The notes beneath the pieces were generated by a model, which worked only from the letters and a program-made list of their open reading frames with translations, ran no database searches and had not been told where the DNA came from. Of a stretch of DNA of 9,667 nucleotides, positions 1 through 6,739 are shown piece by piece (position 1 is the stretch's first letter; every line of letters begins with the position of its first letter). The translations under genes were made by a program, and so were the position numbers. This DNA is from Acidobacteriota bacterium (GTDB lineage: Bacteria; Acidobacteriota; Vicinamibacteria; Vicinamibacterales; Vicinamibacteraceae): contig JAEZDP010000419.1 in assembly GCA_023418055.1 (NCBI GenBank), forward strand, positions 1 to 9,667, read 5' to 3'.

Positions 1-1
1 C

Positions 2-1120
2 ACGTCGGTGGCGTTGCATGCTGCCGGCCCCTCGCTGGCGCGCCTGTTTGCACGAGCCACCACGCCCACCCGCCAGCCGGTGGTGCCGCAGCTCGTCCGC
101 GCGATGTCGCCTGCCCTCCTGGTCGAATACGCCGCCGATGAAGCCGAAACACTTCCCGCCGACGCGCAGGCCGTCGATCCGGCCCTGACCGGCGGGGTGC
201 CGCTGGCCTACGTGCGGCGCGAACACGGCGACCAGGCACTCGTCGTCTGGCTGCTCGGCCCGTCTCCCTCGGGGGATGCGGCCAGACGGGCGGTGCGCGT
301 GGCCCTCCTTCGGGTGCATGCCGAGCAACAGGCACTGCGCCATGTCGTCACGTTGTTGCTCGACGGCACGATCACGTTCAGCCGCGGCACGCCCCACGGC
401 GAGAGGCTCGAGGCGTACCTGAACCGCGCGGCGTCCATGTCGCCCGAGTCGTACCCTGGGGCTCCCGCCGGCAAGACCATCGCCAACATCCTGCACGCGT
501 ACAGCGAGCCCATCCCCGCCGCCCAGCGGTCGCGCCTGGCCGAGGCTCTCGCGCAGGTGAAGCGACAGATCGCGGCGAAGGTCGACCGCTATCTCACGGC
601 CGGCGAGCAGGCGCGGGTGAACACGACCGCACCGGCCGATCGTCCCATCCGCGTGGTCGTCAGCTACAGCCATCAGGACGAGGAGTTCGTGGCGCTGTCG
701 AGCCGCAAGTCGTTGCTGAAGTTCCTGGTCGGCCTCGAACGTGAAGGCTTCGTCTTCTGGCACGACCGCGACCTGTACGCCAGCGAGATCTGGGACGACC
801 GCATCCGCACGGAGTTCTCACGCGCCGACGTCGCCCTCGTGCTGGTGTCGCAGTACTTCCTGAACTCGCGCTACATCACCGACACCGAGATGCCGACCCT
901 CCTCGACGCCCGGCGCACCCACGGCCTGTCGATCGTGCCGCTGCTCGTGGCGCCGAGCGACTGGCAGACGCACGCCTGGCTCTCGGGCACGCAGTGGCTG
1001 CCTCGCACGGGCACCCTCGTGCGCGAATACCGCACCCGGGCCAGGCGCGACGAGTTGTACCTCGAGGTGTTCCACACGCTGCGGCGCCTGGGCACCGAGA
1101 AGCGCCTCGCCGCCACCTGA
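2..1120 (+). CDS. TIR-domain protein, probably 5'-truncated by the window edge
   Basis: The C-terminal third (about residues 214-350, counting from the GTG at position 8) is a TIR domain: strand A IRVVVSYSHQDEE (214-226), the WHDRDL / IWDDRI segment (251-266), VALVLVSQYFLNS (275-287), then E294, which sits where bacterial TIR NADases carry their catalytic glutamate. The family cleaves NAD+ or makes ADP-ribose-derived signals in anti-phage or cell-death responses; activity here is inferred. Residues 1-210 match nothing I recognise; they contain an alternating helix/strand pattern and may be a sensor or effector-associated domain. The GTG at 8 is the first visible start, but the frame is open to base 2 with no ribosome-binding site in view, so the true start is probably upstream. 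The gene is followed at 57 nt by the TraR/DksA-like gene on the same strand. The TIR call is firm; the 5' end is not. Confidence 0.85.
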   Translation, partial: TSVALHAAGPSLARLFARATTPTRQPVVPQLVRAMSPALLVEYAADEAETLPADAQAVDPALTGGVPLAYVRREHGDQALVVWLLGPSPSGDAARRAVRVALLRVHAEQQALRHVVTLLLDGTITFSRGTPHGERLEAYLNRAASMSPESYPGAPAGKTIANILHAYSEPIPAAQRSRLAEALAQVKRQIAAKVDRYLTAGEQARVNTTAPADRPIRVVVSYSHQDEEFVALSSRKSLLKFLVGLEREGFVFWHDRDLYASEIWDDRIRTEFSRADVALVLVSQYFLNSRYITDTEMPTLLDARRTHGLSIVPLLVAPSDWQTHAWLSGTQWLPRTGTLVREYRTRARRDELYLEVFHTLRRLGTEKRLAAT

Positions 1121-1146
1121 TGCGCTCCAGAGACGGCGACCGCGTA

Positions 1147-1181
1147 CCATGGGGGAACGACCTTCGACGGAGCTCCCATGG
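1147..1181 (+). promoter_or_regulatory. Stem-loop holding the start codon and Shine-Dalgarno of the TraR/DksA-like gene
   Basis: CCATGGGGG (1147-1155) can pair with CTCCCATGG (1173-1181) in a 9-bp stem with one G-U pair, closing a 17-nt loop. The loop contains the Shine-Dalgarno GGAG (1169-1172), and the ATG start (1178-1180) lies in the 3' arm. This arrangement could mask the start codon and control translation initiation. The pairing is visible in the sequence; the regulatory role is inferred, and the CCATGG palindrome in both arms could also be a DNA-level site. Confidence 0.35.
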
Positions 1182-1537
1182 ACCTGACAGCCATCACCGC
1201 TCGACTCAAGCAGGAAGAAGCCGAAGCCGCGGCGCGACGTGAGCGCGCCCTCGAAGCCGCACGCGAGACGCCGGACGAGGACGTGCCGGATGTCGGCGAT
1301 CTCGGGCAGCGCACCGAGTTCAAGGACCGGCAGTTGGCCGACGCCGAGGCTGCTGACGGTCACCTCGAAGAAGTACGCGCCGCCCTGGCACGGATCGAAG
1401 CCGGGACGTTCGGCCTCTGCGTGGTCGACGGCGAACCCATCGAGGAAGAACGCCTGCGCGCCGTGCCCTGGGCGTCGCACTGCCTCCGCCACCAGGCCGA
1501 GCGCGAGACGTCCGCGACACGTCCGCCCTCACTCTAA
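1178..1537 (+). CDS. TraR/DksA-family zinc-finger-like protein with Cys-Asp-Cys-His ligands
   Basis: This 119-residue protein has the short TraR/DksA layout: a helical, charged N-terminus (1-30), an acidic turn with DVGD (38-41) where DksA proteins have their DxxDxA coiled-coil tip, a second helix leading into RIEAGTFGLC (72-81), and the C-terminal finger GEPIEEERLRAVPWASHC. Family members bind the RNA polymerase secondary channel and alter transcription, often together with ppGpp. The usual C-x2-C-x17-C-x2-C is kept in spacing but reads C81-x2-D84-x17-C102-x2-H105, so two cysteines are replaced by other possible zinc ligands. The tip alanine is glycine (G43). The ATG at 1178 is chosen because GGAG lies 5 nt upstream. 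The stop is 15 nt before the methyltransferase start, suggesting co-transcription. The exact regulatory target is unknown. Confidence 0.85.
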   Translation: MDLTAITARLKQEEAEAAARRERALEAARETPDEDVPDVGDLGQRTEFKDRQLADAEAADGHLEEVRAALARIEAGTFGLCVVDGEPIEEERLRAVPWASHCLRHQAERETSATRPPSL

Positions 1538-1552
1538 CTGTCTCCGACACGC

Positions 1553-3163
1553 ATGATCGACCCGAAGGACGTCATCGCCGGCGCGAGCATCGCCGAACAC
1601 TGCCACCGCGCCGAGCGCTACTTCCAGTCGGTCGAGGAACCCGACAGGCTGCTGGCCAAGCCGTTCATCTCGCTCAACGAAACGCCGCTGCTGCTCTACC
1701 GCCTCGGCCTCGTGCTCGCCGGGCTCAAGGTGGGCCCGACGATGCGGGTGCTCGACTTCGGCGCGGGCACCTGCTGGGTGTCGCACATCCTCGCGACGCT
1801 GCAGTGCGAGGTCGTGTGCGTGGACGCCTCCGACACGGCACTCGCGCTCGGCAGGCGCCTGTTCGAGTCGCGCCCCGTCGAGGGGTCCCTGCACCCGCAG
1901 TTCCTGCGCTTCGACGGCGAGACGCTGCAGGTGGAGTCGGGTTCGATCGACCGCATCATCTGCTTCGACGCGCTGCACCATCTGCCCAACACGGGCCGCA
2001 TCCTGTCCGAATTCCATCGCGTGTTGAAGGATGGGGGCCTGGCCGGGTTCTCGGAGCCCGGACGGCAGCACTCGCGCAGCCCCGTCTCTCAGTACGAGAT
2101 GGCGCACTACGGGGTCATCGAGAACGACGTGAAGCTCGAGGAGGTGAAGGCGCTGGCCGACGAGGCCGGGTTCACCGGCATGCTGGCGGCCGCGGAGGTG
2201 GGCTTCGACACCTGGCTCGACTTCTCGGAGGCCGAACCCGTCTGGAGCCGGCAGGCGCTGCCCGAGCGCTGGACCACCGCGTGCCTCCACAGCTTTCATG
2301 GCCGCAGCACGTTCGTCCTGCAGAAGGGCCGCTACCAGGGTGACAGCCGGCTCGGCGAGGGGCTCGCAGGAGAGCTGCAGATCGCGCAGCACCAGGTAGA
2401 GGTGCGCGTGGACGAGCCGCTCGTGTTCGACGTCACCCTGCGCAACACCGGCACGGCGCGGTGGCTCGCCAAGAACACCTCCGACATCGGCATCGTCAAG
2501 CTCGGCGCGAAGGTCCGGCGCAGCGACGCCCCTGACGCGGCGCCAACCGTCCATCGCACCTGGCTGCCTCACGACATCGCGCCTGGCGAGTCGCTCGCAC
2601 TGCCGGTCGAGATCGCGTTCACGGAGCCGGCGACCCATACCATCACGCTCGATCTGCTCGACGAGCAGATCGTCTGGTTCGAGACCCTCGGACTGGTCAC
2701 CAGGGAGATGGAGGTCTCGGTGCTGCCCGCCCTCACCGGCGCCTCCGCGCGCGAGGGCGGCACGCTCGCCCTGCCCTTTACGGCACGCCTCGCGCACATG
2801 CCCGTCAAACGCCTCTCGGGTTTTGGCGATGCCGAGCCCTTCGGACGTTGGACGACGGACGACACCGCCACCGTGGTGTTCCCGGCGCCGCTACCCTCCG
2901 CGTTCACGCTCGAACTGTCGTGCCAGGCGTTTGGCCCGAACGTCGGCAAGGATCTCGCCGTGACGGTCGGCGGCCAGGTCCGTCACATCCGGCTTACCGA
3001 TGCCGGCCGGCAGACCTACGCCGCGTCCTTCGCCGGCGTCGCGCCGGCGACGCAGGTGCGCCTCGACATCCCCGCGCCCACGCGTCCGCGCGATCTCGGT
3101 GTGGGCGACGATGACCGGCGGCTGGGCATCGCGCTGTCGGACGTGTCCATCGCGTCAGCCTGA
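1553..3163 (+). CDS. SAM-dependent methyltransferase fused to two C-terminal beta-sandwich domains (surface-glycan type)
   Basis: Residues 60-200 form a class I (Rossmann) methyltransferase: motif I VLDFGAGT (66-73), the acidic ribose-binding residue D91 in VVCVDAS, IDRIICFDALHHLP (132-145) and EFHRVLKDGG (153-162). Residues about 275-390 look like a beta-sandwich of the kind appended to polysaccharide enzymes (LRNTGTARW, then VKLGAKV, LPHDIAPGE, LDLLDEQIVWFE). Residues about 420-534 resemble the C-terminal domain (DUF7024-like, from memory) of bacterial phosphoglycerol- and glycosyltransferase-type proteins, with AFGPNVGK (459-466) and LGVGDDDRRLGI (515-526). The likely role is methylation of a sugar or lipid-linked glycan, recognised through the C-terminal modules; this is inference. 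No signal peptide or membrane span is seen. The ATG at 1553 has no clear Shine-Dalgarno, so translational coupling to the upstream gene 15 nt away is plausible. Confidence 0.82.
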   Translation: MIDPKDVIAGASIAEHCHRAERYFQSVEEPDRLLAKPFISLNETPLLLYRLGLVLAGLKVGPTMRVLDFGAGTCWVSHILATLQCEVVCVDASDTALALGRRLFESRPVEGSLHPQFLRFDGETLQVESGSIDRIICFDALHHLPNTGRILSEFHRVLKDGGLAGFSEPGRQHSRSPVSQYEMAHYGVIENDVKLEEVKALADEAGFTGMLAAAEVGFDTWLDFSEAEPVWSRQALPERWTTACLHSFHGRSTFVLQKGRYQGDSRLGEGLAGELQIAQHQVEVRVDEPLVFDVTLRNTGTARWLAKNTSDIGIVKLGAKVRRSDAPDAAPTVHRTWLPHDIAPGESLALPVEIAFTEPATHTITLDLLDEQIVWFETLGLVTREMEVSVLPALTGASAREGGTLALPFTARLAHMPVKRLSGFGDAEPFGRWTTDDTATVVFPAPLPSAFTLELSCQAFGPNVGKDLAVTVGGQVRHIRLTDAGRQTYAASFAGVAPATQVRLDIPAPTRPRDLGVGDDDRRLGIALSDVSIASA

Positions 3164-3167
3164 CGCG
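3151..3167. terminator. Hairpin at the convergent gene junction
   Basis: CGCGTCA (3151-3157) and TGACGCG (3161-3167) form a perfect 7-bp stem with a GCC loop. The stem overlaps the stop codon of the methyltransferase and ends just before the stop of the opposing TIR-NB-ARC gene. The intergenic gap is only 5 nt, so this is the only terminator-like structure at the junction and would serve both directions. There is no T-tract on either side, so it is not a canonical intrinsic terminator; it may stall polymerase, assist Rho or protect 3' ends. Confidence 0.35.
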
Positions 3168-3168
3168 C

Positions 3169-6096
3169 TCACCGGCTCGCCGCGTCGTACCGGGCCACCA
3201 TCTGCTCGAACTCGTCGATCGAGCGCCCGGCAAAGGCTCGCTTCGACTCGGAGGTCGTCAGGATCTGCAGGCCTTCGCGGGCCGCGGCCAGGGCCTCGTC
3301 CGTCCGCCCGAGGTGGTCGCCCAGGACCTCGGCACGCCAGCCCAGCGCGCCGGCGAGCACACGGGGCTCGTTGACGCTGCGCAGGGTGGCAATGGCCTCG
3401 TCGAAACACTGGAGGGCGACGTCGGGCCGGCCGAGCCCCACTCGCGCACGTCCCTCGTGAATCCGTCCCCAGCAGGTGGTGAGCGAGTCCTGGATCGAGG
3501 CGGCCAGGTCGCGCGCCTCGGAAGCGAGGCGCAGCGCGTCGTTCGGCGTGCGGCACGCTAGGTGGGCGGCGGCGAGGTTCGACAGCGTGATGGCCTCCAT
3601 GCGCCGGTTGCCGACGTCGCGATGGATGGCGAGCGCGTCCGAGAGGGTAGCGATGGCATCGCCGGGCCGCTCCATGTAGAGAGCGGTGATGCCGAGGTCG
3701 TTGAGGTCCACGGCTTCGTTGGCCCGGTCGCCCATGTCGCGATGGATCTCGAGGGCCTGTTCGAAGAACGGGATGGCGAGTTCGAACTCGCCGCGGACGA
3801 ACTGCACCGATCCGATCTTGTTGAGCAGCGCCCCGCGCATCGCCTCGTCGTCGAGTTCCTCGGTCAGGCGGAGGGCCTCGCTGTAGCGGGCCATGGCGTC
3901 GTCGTAGCGGGCCAGCCGCCAGTAGGTCTCACCGAGGTACTTGAGGGTACGCGCCTCCATGTGGCGTCCGCGGCGCGACCGGTTGCCGCGATGGCTGGGC
4001 AGCGCGCGGCCCAGCAGGTCGAGCGCCGTGTCGTAGTGACTGCAGGCACGCTCGACCTCGCCGAGGTAGCTGAGCACCGTGGCTTCTTCGTCCTGGTCGC
4101 CCAAGGCGCGGGCCGCGTCGAGGGCAGCCATGAAGAACGGCCGTGCGGCAGGTGGTGTGCGGCGTGCGTGCCATCCGCCAAGCACGCGTAGGGCCACCAG
4201 TTCGCCTCGGCGGTCCCCGAGCGCACGCGCAGACGCGAGGCCTGCCTGCAGCACCTGCTCGCCTCGCTTGCCCAGGCCAGGGCGTCGGATGACGTAGGGC
4301 GCAACGGCAAGCGTGTAGGCCAGCATCAGTTCGGCGGCGGTCTCGTCGGCCTGATTCAGCGGAGGTACCGGGGCGAAGGGTACCGCCTCGGGACGACTCC
4401 ATGCGTCGATGTCGCCGAGCGCCTTCCCGACGTGCTGCACCAGGATGCCGCCGATGGCCCACAGGTGCGCCGCGTACGGCCCCATCCAGTGCAGCCACTC
4501 GCGGACAGGTCCTTCGAAGGCCACGGTGGCGCGCTCGATGACGTACCTCGCGTAGCGGTGCTGATGCGCGCGCAAGCGGTCCGGCTGGCGTGCAAGCAGC
4601 GCCGTGGCGCAGGCGCGCAGCAGCGGCTGCAGCGAGTAGCGCCCGGTGCGTTCATCGAGCCGCACCATGGCCTGGGCCTGCAGGCCATCGAGCGCGAGCC
4701 ACGCGGCAGCCCGGTCCTCTGGCTGGACGCCCCAGGTCGCTTCGATGAGTGGACGGTCCATCCAGGCATCTTCGGGAAACACCCCGAGGTCGGCAAAGCG
4801 CTGCCGCCAGTCGGTGCCGGCCGCCGCGTCGAGCGCATCGATGTCGCGGAGGCTGATGCGCACACACGCGGCGACGCTCCGGGGACCGAGGCCCACGGTC
4901 GCGCGGTCGTCGTTGTCGAGGCGCGACCAGGCGCGGGCCATCTCGGCGTCGAAGACCTCGAGGGCCAGGTGGGCGTCGTGCAGGTAGCGGATGCGTCCAG
5001 CCGCGAGGTCGAGGGCGAGGGGATGTCCGTCCACGCGATCGACGAGCGTGGCCAGCACGTCACGGACGGCATCGAACTGCGCGTCGAACGCCGGGGCGTC
5101 CAACCTCGACTTGGCCCGCAGCCGGTCGGCCAGCATCGACATGGCGTCGGTCTGCGAGAGGCCGCCGACGACGTGGACCCGGCAGCCGAGGTCGAGTGCG
5201 ACATCGAGCGAACGCGTGGTGATGAGACGCGTGGCGTCTGCGGGCAGAGCCTGCAGCAGCGTGGCCACCTCTCCCACGTCGTCTGGCGCCACGTCGTCGA
5301 TGAGCACGAGGAGCTGGCCGAAGGCGCTCAACAGGTTTCTCACCTCGGCGGGCGCGTATTCGGTCGCCGACGAGCGGCCGCGGGCCAGGCCGGCCCAGCG
5401 TTGCAGGGTGGTGGAGGCCGGCTGCGCCGGTCGGCCTCGCGTCTCGACGAGCACACCGCCGGGATGGCGCGACGTGAGTCGGCGCACGAGTTCGTGCGCC
5501 AGGGCCGTCTTGCCGACGCCGCCCATGCCGTGCAGCGCCACGGCCTCGCGCGCCGTGGTCACCTGGAGCGTGGGCGGCCCGAGACGCGCCACCACCTCGG
5601 CCAGCTCCGCTTCGCGACCGATGAAGCGTCCCGACGAGGGCGGCACCTCCCTGGCGAGTGCCTCGCCGTCGCGCCCGACGCTACGAACGATGGCGTCTCG
5701 CAGCGCGGCAAGCCCGAGCTGCTCGTCGGAGAAGTCCACGCACTGCACGTCCCGAAGATGCGGCGGAATGACCGGCACGAACTGCAGTGGCACGACCGTA
5801 CGATGCAGCCGCGCGGCTTCTTCGTGCTCGTAGAGAATCCAGGTGCGGTCGCGCTCGACGTCGGTCGAGTGAGACGTGAGCAGGGCCACCAGGACGTTGC
5901 ACTGCAGCAGGCCCTCGCGAATCTCGGCCTTCCAGTCGTCGCCGCCGACAATCTCGTGACGGTCCATCCACACGGTGGTGGCCAGGCCGTGCAGGCGCAA
6001 CGCGTCGCGCACGCGTTCGGCCAGCGCACGATCTTCGCTGGCATAGCTCAGAAAGACGTGGGCCGGCAGCGGACGATCGACTGAAGGCCCGGCCAT
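3169..6096 (-). CDS. TIR-NB-ARC-TPR protein (bacterial NLR/STAND immune-receptor architecture)
   Basis: This 975-residue protein has three parts. Residues 12-145 are a TIR domain: HVFLSYASEDR (13-23), VWMDRHEI (42-49), and W86-x3-E90 with E90 as candidate catalytic glutamate. Residues 155-500 are an NB-ARC/AP-ATPase switch: Walker A GMGGVGKT (190-197), Walker B LLVLIDD (262-268), sensor TTR (293-295), GHPLAL (357-362) and a winged-helix region to about 500. Residues 611-946 hold about eight TPR-like repeats; those from 731 to 930 are exactly 40 residues each, such as 771-810 and 811-850. In this family, ligand binding by the repeats opens the switch, the protein oligomerises, and the TIR domains consume NAD+ to stop phage growth; function here is inferred. 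Where NB-ARC proteins have an MHD-type motif, this one reads LQP (489-491). The ATG at 6096 is 2 nt after the GGCT-like stop, preceded by a weak GGGA. No signal peptide or membrane segment is seen. Confidence 0.92.
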   Translation of the reverse strand: MAGPSVDRPLPAHVFLSYASEDRALAERVRDALRLHGLATTVWMDRHEIVGGDDWKAEIREGLLQCNVLVALLTSHSTDVERDRTWILYEHEEAARLHRTVVPLQFVPVIPPHLRDVQCVDFSDEQLGLAALRDAIVRSVGRDGEALAREVPPSSGRFIGREAELAEVVARLGPPTLQVTTAREAVALHGMGGVGKTALAHELVRRLTSRHPGGVLVETRGRPAQPASTTLQRWAGLARGRSSATEYAPAEVRNLLSAFGQLLVLIDDVAPDDVGEVATLLQALPADATRLITTRSLDVALDLGCRVHVVGGLSQTDAMSMLADRLRAKSRLDAPAFDAQFDAVRDVLATLVDRVDGHPLALDLAAGRIRYLHDAHLALEVFDAEMARAWSRLDNDDRATVGLGPRSVAACVRISLRDIDALDAAAGTDWRQRFADLGVFPEDAWMDRPLIEATWGVQPEDRAAAWLALDGLQAQAMVRLDERTGRYSLQPLLRACATALLARQPDRLRAHQHRYARYVIERATVAFEGPVREWLHWMGPYAAHLWAIGGILVQHVGKALGDIDAWSRPEAVPFAPVPPLNQADETAAELMLAYTLAVAPYVIRRPGLGKRGEQVLQAGLASARALGDRRGELVALRVLGGWHARRTPPAARPFFMAALDAARALGDQDEEATVLSYLGEVERACSHYDTALDLLGRALPSHRGNRSRRGRHMEARTLKYLGETYWRLARYDDAMARYSEALRLTEELDDEAMRGALLNKIGSVQFVRGEFELAIPFFEQALEIHRDMGDRANEAVDLNDLGITALYMERPGDAIATLSDALAIHRDVGNRRMEAITLSNLAAAHLACRTPNDALRLASEARDLAASIQDSLTTCWGRIHEGRARVGLGRPDVALQCFDEAIATLRSVNEPRVLAGALGWRAEVLGDHLGRTDEALAAAREGLQILTTSESKRAFAGRSIDEFEQMVARYDAASR

Positions 6097-6098
6097 CG

Positions 6099-6674
6099 TC
6101 AGATCCCGGGTACGCCCTCGCGCATCAGGACGTCCAGCACGTCACGGTAGCGGTCAACGAGCAGCGTGTGGCCGTCGGCCAGATAGGTGGACGCGTCGAA
6201 CGCCTGTCCGAAGGCCTCGCTGATCCGGTAGGCACCCGTCCGGGCCCATACGACGTCGGTCCAGCGCGGCAGGAGGGCGTCGGGATCGCGCACGATCCAG
6301 GCGGCATCGGGCTGTGAGGCATAGACGAACGCCTCACCGGCCGGTTCGTCGGACGCAAAGTGCCGCATGGGCACGCGCACCCGTGCGTAGTAGCGTTCAC
6401 GCACGTCGAGCTGCGCCAGTTCGTCGGCGCTGACCTCGAAGGCGATGGCGTTGAAGGTGGCGTCGGCGGCGGGTTCGATGTTGGAGGCGCCGGCCTCGAT
6501 GGCACGATCGCTCAGCCTGAAGCTGGGCTCGTAGTGGGTCGGGCGCAGATTGAAGAGCCGCCGGTACCCGTGGACCGTCACGGGACGGAACGTCTTGGCG
6601 GCCGAGGCGTCTCGGCCGACGGTCGTGGCCATCGACTCGCGATAGAGCAGCGTGCCGTAGGCGAGCAGGGGCAT
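6099..6674 (-). CDS. Gamma-glutamylcyclotransferase-like (GGCT/AIG2 fold) protein
   Basis: This 191-residue protein has the family's N-terminal YGTL loop (6-9, in MPLLAYGTLL) and the segment GASNIEPAADATFNAIAFEVS, then LDVRERYYARV (89-99). E93 there is the candidate catalytic glutamate, matching the D-x2-E / R-E-x2-Y pattern of GGCT-like enzymes. The family cyclises gamma-glutamyl groups to 5-oxoproline, acting on glutathione-derived, gamma-glutamyl or isopeptide substrates; the substrate here cannot be read. The tail (about 120-191, WIVRDPDALLPRW onwards) is longer than in minimal GGCTs. The ATG at 6674 is preferred because it places YGTL at the very N-terminus as in relatives; an in-frame TTG at 6719 would add 15 residues overlapping promoter-like DNA. 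No clear Shine-Dalgarno is seen. It is the first gene of a tight pair with the TIR-NB-ARC-TPR gene. Confidence 0.8.
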   Translation of the reverse strand: MPLLAYGTLLYRESMATTVGRDASAAKTFRPVTVHGYRRLFNLRPTHYEPSFRLSDRAIEAGASNIEPAADATFNAIAFEVSADELAQLDVRERYYARVRVPMRHFASDEPAGEAFVYASQPDAAWIVRDPDALLPRWTDVVWARTGAYRISEAFGQAFDASTYLADGHTLLVDRYRDVLDVLMREGVPGI

Positions 6675-6689
6675 CTGCACGAGGCCCGC

Positions 6690-6719
6690 AGTCTGGCGCC
6701 ACGTGGCGCACGCTGTCAA
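6690..6719 (-). promoter_or_regulatory. Candidate promoter with palindromic operator for the GGCT / TIR-NLR pair
   Basis: On the minus strand a perfect -35 hexamer TTGACA (6719-6714) is followed after 18 bp by CAGACT (6695-6690), a poor -10 (3 of 6). The spacer is filled by a perfect 14-bp palindrome, GCGCCACGTGGCGC (6696-6709). A repressor bound there would block polymerase. The predicted start site would be about 10 nt before the ATG at 6674, giving a nearly leaderless message, which agrees with the lack of a Shine-Dalgarno. The hexamer and palindrome are visible; promoter function is inferred. Confidence 0.35.
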
Positions 6720-6721
6720 CG

Positions 6722-6736
6722 CGGCCCGGTGGGCCG
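6722..6736. other. Small GC-rich inverted repeat beside the tandem array
   Basis: CGGCCC (6722-6727) and GGGCCG (6731-6736) flank GGT, forming a 6-bp stem with a 3-nt loop. It lies between the candidate -35 of the GGCT-like gene and the first 27-bp repeat. There is no T-tract. It could be a weak terminator for the TonB-receptor transcript or a DNA-binding site; in such GC-rich sequence it may also be chance. Confidence 0.25.
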
Positions 6737-6739
6737 GGT

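Noticed and set aside
1529..2797. 422-codon minus-strand open frame opposite the methyltransferase
   Set aside because: Shadow of a gene with clear SAM-binding motifs; no domain and no start signal.
4432..6084. 550-codon + strand open frame opposite the TIR-NB-ARC gene
   Set aside because: Antisense to clear TIR and Walker motifs; no recognisable domain of its own.
6675..6719. TTG start adding 15 residues to the GGCT-like protein
   Set aside because: The extension (a cysteine-containing, non-conserved segment) overlaps a TTGACA and a palindrome, and the ATG at 6674 places YGTL in its usual N-terminal position.
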